Shown one piece after another: positions 1 to 5,972 of a stretch of 9,174 nucleotides of DNA (its first letter is position 1; the number at the start of each line of letters is the position of its first letter). A program made the position numbers and the translations under genes. The notes under the pieces were generated by a model, which worked only from the letters and a program-made list of their open reading frames with translations, did no database searches and was not told the DNA's origin. Origin of the DNA: Bacteroides sp. (GTDB taxonomy: Bacteria; Bacteroidota; Bacteroidia; Bacteroidales; Bacteroidaceae). The stretch is taken from the NCBI GenBank assembly GCA_019412865.1, contig DXOJ01000422.1, positions 1 to 9,174 on the forward strand. Reading direction: 5' to 3'.

Positions 1-1212
1 GGGCCAAATAATATCATATCCGATGTGCGGACCGCCAGTTCCTTCACCGGCAGTACCTATGAAGAAGTAAGGATTATCTTCGCTCCATACAAACTTACGG
101 GTATTCTGATAAATAGGATCGTTCACTTTCACATCCCCAAGATAAGGCAGGGCAATGAGACTCGGCACATTGGCATCATCCATTAACAGTTGATTGCCGA
201 AACCGTCCACTTCGAAAGCATAGATTTTGCCATATTTCGGATGATTGTAAACCGCATACTGTTTCAGGGCTGCTTCCACTTCGTTAGACAGTGTAGTACA
301 TTCTTTAGCTAAATCAGGTTTCTTGTTGACCGTATTCAGAATTTCGGCAGCTTTGCGCAATGAAGTTACAGCAAAGAAGTTGGACGGAACGAGGAACTGG
401 AAAGTTGTAGCATCATCCGAAGGACGGAAAGCAGAAGCAATCAGTCCGACCGGCTTTACAGGATTACCCCAGCCGTCGTTGGTCATCGTATCGAGTGCAC
501 GTTCCGTTTTACGTTGGAAACGATAAGGACCTTTCGGATCTTCTTTTCGTTGCTGTTCCTTAAACGTTTTCAGAACCTTGGCGATGGCTGTAAGCCATTC
601 GTCGGAGAATATACTGGCATCTCCCGTCGTCTTCCAGTAATGATAAGCGAGACGGATAGGATAACAGAGCGAGTCGATTTCCCATTTGCGTTCGTGCAGT
701 TCGGGCTTCATGTCCGTAAGGTCACTCATCCATTCGCCGCCTTCGGAATTCATGTTGAAAGCATTGGCATACGGGTCGATATTGATACACTTGAACTGAC
801 GTTTGATAACGCCAGCGAGCATTTTTTTCAGTTCCGCGTCTTTGTTGGCGAGTTGTACGTAAGGCCATACTTGTGCACCCGAATCGCGCAACCACATGGC
901 GTGGATGTCGCCTGTATAAACAAACGTATCATCTTTGCCGTCAAAATGAACAGTAGTATCCAGGGTGTTCGGGAAACAGTTTTCGAACATCCATGCCAAG
1001 CGGGCATTCGTCAGCAGTTGCTTGATATGCGCAATCTGTTGTTCCACAGCTTGCGAGACAAACAGACGTTTCGATGCTTCCGGACGGTTCGTCTGATAGT
1101 TGTTGATTTTGGTATTATCTTGTTGGATGACAAAATCACTGTTCGTTATAGCCTGCATATTGCTAGCACCAAAGAGTGCTATGGACAAACAAAAGGCTTT
1201 AGTTATATTCAT
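1..1212 (-). CDS. Exo-alpha-1,6-mannosidase, family GH125 (C-terminus outside window)
   Basis: The reading frame is open from the ATG at 1212-1210 to the left edge, giving 404 residues without a stop. Family members run to roughly 470-480, so the C-terminus is missing. Residues 1-21 form a signal peptide ending N-M-Q-A, with no lipobox cysteine, so the protein is probably soluble and periplasmic. GH125 hallmarks are MWLRDSGAQVWPY (106-118), NSEGGEWMSD (155-164), HERKWEIDSLCYP (173-185), FRPSDD (262-267) and GGPHIGYDIIWP (393-404). The family acts by an inverting, metal-independent mechanism and releases mannose from alpha-1,6-linked non-reducing ends. The general acid is probably one of the aspartates D266/D267, which is inference. 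The expected general-base glutamate falls outside the window. It is the last gene visible in the cassette, 60 bp after GH76, whose alpha-1,6 oligosaccharide products are its natural substrate. Family assignment is firm. Activity is inferred from the family and the neighbours. Confidence 0.95.
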   Translation of the reverse strand, partial: MNITKAFCLSIALFGASNMQAITNSDFVIQQDNTKINNYQTNRPEASKRLFVSQAVEQQIAHIKQLLTNARLAWMFENCFPNTLDTTVHFDGKDDTFVYTGDIHAMWLRDSGAQVWPYVQLANKDAELKKMLAGVIKRQFKCINIDPYANAFNMNSEGGEWMSDLTDMKPELHERKWEIDSLCYPIRLAYHYWKTTGDASIFSDEWLTAIAKVLKTFKEQQRKEDPKGPYRFQRKTERALDTMTNDGWGNPVKPVGLIASAFRPSDDATTFQFLVPSNFFAVTSLRKAAEILNTVNKKPDLAKECTTLSNEVEAALKQYAVYNHPKYGKIYAFEVDGFGNQLLMDDANVPSLIALPYLGDVKVNDPIYQNTRKFVWSEDNPYFFIGTAGEGTGGPHIGYDIIWP

Positions 1213-1272
1213 GGTAATAGTCTTTTTTTTGTTGATTAGTATTGATTATGAAAGTGTTGCGGAGAAGAAGTG

Positions 1273-2430
1273 TTAAATCTCTGCAAAGAATTCAATAAGA
1301 CAGGCATTGTCGAGCAGCCATTTATACTGCTCCTTGTTATGTCCCGACCAATCCCTGCCTAATAATCCGTTTTCATCCCGGTAGTTTTCCCAGGCGTGAA
1401 GCGCATTTTCCACCATCGCATTGACATACGCCGGATTCTTGTCAATCTTATACAGAGCTTTCAGTCCTCTGAATAAGATCACATTAAACCAGGCCATGTC
1501 TTTATGCACTTTGACAGTCGGGTCTTTCTTGTCGGCTTTTGTGCGGAAAAAAGCATCAGTTCCTGCGGCTGTCTGCTGTGCATCGCGCAAATACTGTTCA
1601 TCTCCTGTTTCCTCATAGAGCAATACGCCCGCCTGAATCATCTGTCCACTGTTGTAGGCGTATTTCTCTTTGGAAACTTTCCCTTTCAGGTTGATGTTAT
1701 CCCAGTAAAGATGGTCGGTAGGGTCGCACAGATGCTTTTTCGTCCAGGCATACGTCTCTTTTGCTTTTTCGAGGTATTTGGCATCCTTCGTCAGCCGGTA
1801 CAACTTGACACCGAGCACAGTAGACGGTGCATTGGAACAAGTATGCTTCGCTTCCTTCTGCTGTTCACACCAAAAGATGCCACCGCCTATCTCATCGCTC
1901 CATCCACTGTAGATATATTGATACAATGCAACGGCTTTTTCCAAAGATGCAGGCTTGTGAGTCAGTTGGTAATAATCGCAGTAATCCAGTGCAATCCAGA
2001 TGTTATCGTCATAATAACGTCCGTGCTGCCCGTACTTGGTGGGGTATGACTGATAACAGGCCGGCAAGCGACTGTTATCCCAATACTGCTCCATTCCCGG
2101 TAGAATTCTTTTCTCGAGAATCTTTTTGTACTTCTTGTTTCCGGTCGCTTTGTATAAAGCCACACAACCCGACATCATCCCGGAATACGGCCATAGAAAA
2201 GAAGCCTTCAGCGTTCCGTTCTGCTGCGTTCCGCCCGCCAGATAAGTAATTTTTTGGTCGGGATTGACAGGATACGTTTCTGTTAGTAGTCCGTCATTCG
2301 TCTGATAGAGATTCAATACATTAGATAGAATCGAGTCGGCAATAGAAAGATAACGGGTATTTCCCGGTGTCTTTCCCACTGCGGAAGTAAGGCAAAATAA
2401 CATACAGGCTACAAAACATATATTTCTCAT
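1273..2430 (-). CDS. Endo-alpha-1,6-mannanase, family GH76
   Basis: The protein has 385 residues, starting at the ATG at 2430-2428 and ending at TAA 1275-1273. The frame stays open upstream to a TTG at 2472, but only the ATG places a signal peptide at the N-terminus (residues 1 to about 19, [10 protein letters not shown] then a hydrophobic stretch ending S-A-V-G), so the shorter form is preferred. Neither cysteine in the signal region makes a good lipobox, so a soluble periplasmic enzyme is likely. The catalytic pair is D141-D142 in [13 protein letters not shown] (138-150), the consecutive aspartates that act as nucleophile and acid/base in GH76. GGGIFW (182-187) and [10 protein letters not shown] (259-268) are further family motifs of the (alpha/alpha)6 barrel. 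GH76 is a retaining endo-enzyme that cuts the alpha-1,6-mannan backbone of fungal mannan. The gene lies 45 bp after the EEP gene and 60 bp before GH125. GH76 family members can be surface or periplasmic; nothing here indicates surface export. Confidence 0.95.
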   Translation of the reverse strand: MRNICFVACMLFCLTSAVGKTPGNTRYLSIADSILSNVLNLYQTNDGLLTETYPVNPDQKITYLAGGTQQNGTLKASFLWPYSGMMSGCVALYKATGNKKYKKILEKRILPGMEQYWDNSRLPACYQSYPTKYGQHGRYYDDNIWIALDYCDYYQLTHKPASLEKAVALYQYIYSGWSDEIGGGIFWCEQQKEAKHTCSNAPSTVLGVKLYRLTKDAKYLEKAKETYAWTKKHLCDPTDHLYWDNINLKGKVSKEKYAYNSGQMIQAGVLLYEETGDEQYLRDAQQTAAGTDAFFRTKADKKDPTVKVHKDMAWFNVILFRGLKALYKIDKNPAYVNAMVENALHAWENYRDENGLLGRDWSGHNKEQYKWLLDNACLIEFFAEI

Positions 2431-2475
2431 AGGAATATCGGGTTGTGTGGTGAAACTTTCAGGTAGATACAAAGA

Positions 2476-3426
2476 TTATTTCTGCTGACGCTGGTCGAAC
2501 TCCAGTTCCACCTTTACGGGGAAATGGTCTGAAGGAGTGCGCGCCTGATAAGTCTTGATGTCGATTTCTTCCGGGCAATCGTTCGCCTGCTTCTTTTCTC
2601 CCTTGCCTACGATGCTGCGGTAAGTATCAGTCAGCACACCATATCTTTTCACTTGGAAAGACGGAGAAACGAATATATGGTCGATACGGCTTTCCGTAAA
2701 GCTGTTCGGGTCGAAGTCGTTGAACGTGCCGTTGATAGCATAGCGGAAGCCGGCCTTTTCGTAAGAGTCACACAACACCCCTTTGCTCACAAAAGCATCA
2801 TAAGATTGGTGGGTCTGGTCGACATTGAAGTCTCCCGTCAGGATGGCCGGAAGCTCTTTGCCTTTGCCAAGTTCTTTCATCTTGTCCTGTACGAGGAATG
2901 CACTTTCCACACGTGCCTTCTTGCCGATATGGTCCATGTGCAGGTTGAAGAAAAGGAATTCGAAGCCGGTATCTTTGCATTTGAAGTGTCCCCAACTGCA
3001 AATACGCGGCAACACGGCATCCCATCCTTTGCTCGGCACGTCGGGAGTTTCCGACAACCAAAAATCACCTTTCTCTATCACGTCAAACTTGTCTGTGCGA
3101 TAGAAAATAGCAGAATGTTCACCTTTCTCTTTGCCGTCGTCGCGACCTACACCGATATAATCATAACCGGGTAATGCCTCTTTTATATCTTTCAGTTGAT
3201 GAATAAAGCACTCCTGCGTGCCGAAAATATCGAAATCGTGGTATTGCACTATTTGGGCAATGACCGGGTAACGTTGTCCCCAACCGTTTCCGTTGATTGA
3301 ATCGCCACCGTTGGCGTTTCTCAAATTGTAGGAGGCAACGGTGATAGAAGTAGGCTGATAGTTACTTTGACAACCGCAAAAGACGATCGCAACAAGGGCA
3401 ATTAGTAAAAGGTTTTTCAGTTTCAT
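2476..3426 (-). CDS. EEP-superfamily (endonuclease/exonuclease/phosphatase) metal-dependent hydrolase, predicted lipoprotein
   Basis: The protein has 316 residues from the ATG at 3426-3424. The N-terminus MKLKNLLLIALVAIVFCGC is a lipoprotein signal with the modified cysteine at C19 (F-C-G-C). Residues after it, Q-S-N-Y-Q, lack the acidic patch that directs Bacteroidetes lipoproteins to the cell surface, so it probably faces the periplasm. The EEP metal and catalytic set appears complete: N34 in YNLRN, E72 in TQE, H163 in NLHMDH (161-166), D199 and N201 in TGDFN (197-201), D249 in SRIDHIF (246-252), and D300-H301 in PSDHFP. This fold hydrolyses phosphate mono- or diesters with Mg2+ or a similar metal. 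The substrate cannot be read from the sequence. Between GH92 and GH76 in a mannan cassette, removal of phosphate or mannose-phosphate groups from phosphomannan is the sensible inference, and a nuclease role is less likely. Spacing is 53 bp from GH92 and 45 bp to GH76. Confidence 0.92.
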   Translation of the reverse strand: MKLKNLLLIALVAIVFCGCQSNYQPTSITVASYNLRNANGGDSINGNGWGQRYPVIAQIVQYHDFDIFGTQECFIHQLKDIKEALPGYDYIGVGRDDGKEKGEHSAIFYRTDKFDVIEKGDFWLSETPDVPSKGWDAVLPRICSWGHFKCKDTGFEFLFFNLHMDHIGKKARVESAFLVQDKMKELGKGKELPAILTGDFNVDQTHQSYDAFVSKGVLCDSYEKAGFRYAINGTFNDFDPNSFTESRIDHIFVSPSFQVKRYGVLTDTYRSIVGKGEKKQANDCPEEIDIKTYQARTPSDHFPVKVELEFDQRQQK

Positions 3427-3464
3427 GTTTTTATAGTTTGTTTGGTAGATAATTCATTGATCTC

Positions 3465-3472
3465 CAAAAGTA
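3465..3472 (-). promoter_or_regulatory. Candidate internal -7 element ahead of the EEP gene
   Basis: Minus-strand TACTTTTG is an exact TAnnTTTG match in the 53-bp gap between GH92 and the EEP gene, about 39 bp before the EEP ATG. A TTTG at 3488-3485 sits only 12 bp upstream, closer than the usual spacing of about 19-21, so the -33 half is not convincing. It could start a second transcript covering EEP, GH76 and GH125. Confidence 0.25.
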
Positions 3473-3479
3473 CAATATT

Positions 3480-5762
3480 TTATTCAAACGAAAGAGAGTA
3501 AGGTACATCTTTTTCTGTGGTTCCCCGTTGTTTATTGGGTACGGGGCTCATTTGAAATTGAATATTAGCACCTTTAATCAGCTGGTCATGTGTAAGGAAA
3601 TTACGGGTTTGTGATTTCCCGTTTACTTTCATTTCCTTGATGTAGCGGTTGTCAAGCTGGTTGTTATCTGCCTTGATTGTGATGGTCTTTCCGTTCTCCA
3701 AATGTAACTTCGCTGATTTGAAGAGCGGGGTTCCTATGATATATTCATCCGTTCCCGGGCAAACCGGATAGAAACCGAGTGCGGAGAATACATACCAGGC
3801 GGAAGTCTGTCCGTTGTCTTCGTCACCGCAATAACCGTCGGGACCGGCGGTATATAGCTTGTTCATAATCTCACGTATCCAGTATTGGGCTTTCCAGGGC
3901 TCGCTCGAATAGTTGTAGAGATATACCATGTGCTGAATAGGCTGGTTGCCGTGCGCATATTGCCCCATGTTCATTACTTGCATTTCACGCATTTCGTGAA
4001 TCATGCCGCGGCTTTCCATTCCCAGTTTACCCGGGATGACAAAGACGGAATCCATCATCGCGTTGAATTCTTTCTTGCCTCCCATCAGGTTGATAAGTCC
4101 TTGCGGGTCGTGGAATACGCAGAAGCTCCAGTGCCAGCTATTCCCTTCGCAAAATTCACCGCTCCAGTCCACTGCATCGAAATTCGGATTGAATACGCCT
4201 TTGTTGTCTTTGCCAACCATCAGTTTGCGTTCCGGGTGATAGACATTTTTGTAGTTCAGCGCGTGTTTCTTATAAATGTCGATTTCGCTCTCCGGTTTAC
4301 CGAGTTTCTTGCCTAATGTATAAATTGCCCAGTCGTTGTAAGCATACTCCAATGTACGTGCAACGTTTTGTCCTATGCCGATATTGTTGGCAACATATCC
4401 CAGTTGGTTGTAAGACTCGTAACCGAGACGCCCCGAAGCAGTCCCGCGAAGATGTGCATTTGCTCCATGTTTCAATGCTTCCCAAAGTGTTTCGATATCA
4501 TATCCTCGCAATCCTTTGATGTAAGCGTCGGCCACTACGGAAGCCGAGTTGTTGCCTACCATACAATCCCGATGTCCCGGGCTGGCCCATTCCGGCAGGA
4601 AACCGCTTTCCTTGTAAGTATTTACCAGCCCCTCCTGCATCTTTTGATTCATTGACGGATACATCAGGTTGAGGAAAGGGAACAGGCAGCGGAACGTGTC
4701 CCAGAATCCGGTGTCGGTAAACATATAACCGGGACGCACTTCGCCGTTGTAGGGGCTGTAATGCATGACTTGTCCCTTAGCATCTATCTCGTAGAAACTG
4801 CGTGGAAAAAGCATGGAACGGTATAAACAAGAATAGAAGGTGCGTAAATTATCGATATTATCGTCTTCTATCTCTATTTTACTCATTTCACGGTTCCAGA
4901 TCTCTCTTCCGTTCGCTACCAGTTGGTCGAAACTGTTTTTGCCAAGCTCTTTGAGATTCAACTCCGCCTGTTCGGGGCTGATAAAGGAGGAAGCAACACG
5001 TGCGTGTACGATTTCTCCCTTTTTTGTGGCGAATCCGATCACGGCCCCTGTGTGGTTTCCTTTTGCTTCTGTTTCATTCGGAAGAATGTTGTTTTCGAAA
5101 ACTGTGGAAACGAATGTGAATGGTTTGTCGAATTGAATCACGAAATAGTTTTTGAAGTTTTCCGGCACACCGCCGCTATTCTTGGTTGAATAGCCGATAA
5201 TCTTGTTTTCTTCCGGAATCACTTTCACATAAGAACCTTTGTCGAAAGCGTCTACAATCACGTAGGCATTCTTTGTCTCCGGATACGTGAAACGGAACAT
5301 GACGGCACGCTCCGTAGGAGCAAGCTCGGTTGTTACATCATGGTCGGCGAGGTATACCTTATAATAATAAGGTTTGGCAACTTCCGCTTTGTGAGAGAAC
5401 CAACTGGCACGTCGGTCTTGATCGAATACCAGTCCGCCTGTGATAGGCATGATGGCAAACTGCCCGTAGTCGTTCATCCAGGGACTGGGCTGATGTGTTT
5501 GTTTGAATCCCCGGATTTTGTCGGCATCATACGTGTACGCCCAACCGTCTCCCATTTTACCGGTCTGCGGTGTCCAGAAATTCATTCCCCACGGCAATGC
5601 CGTAGCCGGATACGTGTTTCCGGTAGACAGTTCAAACTTGGATTGAGTGCCTACCAGTGTGCTGACATAATCTACCGGATTCTTAACGGCAGAAGATTGC
5701 AGGCTGTACAACACGGCACCTCCAAGAAATAGCAAGTGTTTAAATGAAAAATGTGTTTTCAT
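3480..5762 (-). CDS. Alpha-mannosidase, family GH92 (predicted exo-alpha-1,2 type)
   Basis: The protein has 760 residues, starting at the ATG at 5762-5760 and ending at TAA 3482-3480. A TTG two codons upstream also keeps the frame open, but the ATG directly begins a typical signal peptide (MKTHFSFKHLLFLGG onward, cleavage after S-S-A near residue 25). There is no lipobox, so it is probably periplasmic. GH92 motifs are HQPSPWMNDYG (90-100), FTDTGFWDTFR (348-358), CEGNSWHWSF (538-547), GDEDNGQTSAW (646-656) and HGNQPIQHM (604-612). By position, E539 fits the general acid, and D647 and D649 the base aspartates of this inverting, calcium-dependent family. H589-E590 and W95 line up, from memory of the numbering, with the His-Glu pair and Trp that mark alpha-1,2 specificity in BT3990, so removal of alpha-1,2-mannose side chains is predicted but unproven. 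It is the first gene of the leftward cassette and is divergent from the HTCS gene. The full family length is present with no disruption. Confidence 0.96.
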   Translation of the reverse strand: MKTHFSFKHLLFLGGAVLYSLQSSAVKNPVDYVSTLVGTQSKFELSTGNTYPATALPWGMNFWTPQTGKMGDGWAYTYDADKIRGFKQTHQPSPWMNDYGQFAIMPITGGLVFDQDRRASWFSHKAEVAKPYYYKVYLADHDVTTELAPTERAVMFRFTYPETKNAYVIVDAFDKGSYVKVIPEENKIIGYSTKNSGGVPENFKNYFVIQFDKPFTFVSTVFENNILPNETEAKGNHTGAVIGFATKKGEIVHARVASSFISPEQAELNLKELGKNSFDQLVANGREIWNREMSKIEIEDDNIDNLRTFYSCLYRSMLFPRSFYEIDAKGQVMHYSPYNGEVRPGYMFTDTGFWDTFRCLFPFLNLMYPSMNQKMQEGLVNTYKESGFLPEWASPGHRDCMVGNNSASVVADAYIKGLRGYDIETLWEALKHGANAHLRGTASGRLGYESYNQLGYVANNIGIGQNVARTLEYAYNDWAIYTLGKKLGKPESEIDIYKKHALNYKNVYHPERKLMVGKDNKGVFNPNFDAVDWSGEFCEGNSWHWSFCVFHDPQGLINLMGGKKEFNAMMDSVFVIPGKLGMESRGMIHEMREMQVMNMGQYAHGNQPIQHMVYLYNYSSEPWKAQYWIREIMNKLYTAGPDGYCGDEDNGQTSAWYVFSALGFYPVCPGTDEYIIGTPLFKSAKLHLENGKTITIKADNNQLDNRYIKEMKVNGKSQTRNFLTHDQLIKGANIQFQMSPVPNKQRGTTEKDVPYSLSFE

Positions 5763-5801
5763 GAACAAATGAATTTATAGATTTGAAAATAATTTCTACG
5801 A

Positions 5802-5809
5802 CGAAAATA
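5802..5809 (-). promoter_or_regulatory. Candidate -7 element for the GH92-EEP-GH76-GH125 cassette
   Basis: On the minus strand this reads TATTTTCG, one mismatch from TAnnTTTG, about 40 bp upstream of the GH92 ATG. No clear -33 TTTG precedes it. That would fit a promoter needing activation by the HTCS regulator, but a chance match in AT-rich DNA is possible. Confidence 0.3.
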
Positions 5810-5837
5810 GGGAGAAAAGGAATGTGCTTCTAGTAAT

Positions 5838-5857
5838 AGAGGGGCTAAATCGCCTCT
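5838..5857. repeat. Short inverted repeat between the divergent promoters
   Basis: AGAGG (5838-5842) pairs with CCTCT (5853-5857) across a 10-base centre, and an alternative register pairs inner GGC (5843-5845) with GCC (5852-5854). It lies about 30 bp upstream of the candidate GH92 -7 element, where an AraC-type activator such as the HTCS output domain could bind. This is a positional inference only, and the arms are short. Confidence 0.35.
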
Positions 5858-5885
5858 TGTCGCTGAAATTAACTACTCTGGCACG

Positions 5886-5924
5886 GAGCTTTACTTATAT
5901 TCCGGCCAAAAAAAAGCTCGGAAT
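5886..5924. repeat. Two overlapping inverted repeats upstream of the HTCS promoter
   Basis: GAGCTTT (5886-5892) is the reverse complement of AAAGCTC (5913-5919), and ATTCCG (5899-5904) that of CGGAAT (5919-5924). The two pairs interleave, and an A8 tract (5908-5915) faces a T7 tract (5926-5932) nearby. The block lies just upstream of the candidate HTCS -7 element, so it would act as DNA, for example as an operator, rather than as leader RNA. No binding protein can be named from sequence. Confidence 0.5.
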
Positions 5925-5935
5925 GTTTTTTTGTT

Positions 5936-5943
5936 TACCTTTG
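5936..5943 (+). promoter_or_regulatory. Candidate -7 element for the HTCS gene
   Basis: TACCTTTG matches the Bacteroides primary-sigma -7 consensus TAnnTTTG exactly. It would place transcription start near 5950, leaving a leader of about 20-25 nt before the ATG at 5973. No TTTG is seen at the usual -33 spacing; an A-tract (5908-5915) occupies that zone, so the promoter may be weak or depend on an activator. The leader is AT-rich without a Shine-Dalgarno, as is usual in this phylum. Confidence 0.45.
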
Positions 5944-5972
5944 TCATATAGCAAATCTAAGAATAATACACT

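Noticed and set aside
514..1239. A 241-codon plus-strand frame opposite the GH125 gene
   Set aside because: The minus strand encodes clear GH125 motifs throughout. The plus-strand translation has no recognisable domain and is an antisense shadow.
1213..1272. Possible terminator at the T-run (1223-1230) between GH76 and GH125
   Set aside because: The run is A-rich on the transcribed minus-strand message and no GC-rich hairpin precedes it, so it does not look like an intrinsic terminator.
1504..2049. Long plus-strand frames opposite GH76 (also 1827-2249)
   Set aside because: Antisense to a gene with an intact catalytic Asp pair. The translations are Phe/Val- and Cys-rich shadow sequence without a domain.
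2111..2120. Perfect 10-bp palindrome TTCTCGAGAA
   Set aside because: It lies within GH76 coding sequence with no promoter nearby, and is likely chance.
2431..2472. TTG start adding 14 residues to GH76
   Set aside because: It would put a polar stretch ahead of the signal peptide. The ATG at 2430 gives a normal leader. The TTG two codons ahead of the GH92 ATG was set aside for the same reason.
2653..3174. Plus-strand frame of 173 codons opposite the EEP gene
   Set aside because: Antisense shadow. The minus strand has the complete EEP motif set.
5766..5785. CAAAT...ATTTG inverted repeat in the GH92 leader
   Set aside because: Five AT-rich base pairs with a 10-base loop would be very unstable, so it is not a convincing RNA element.
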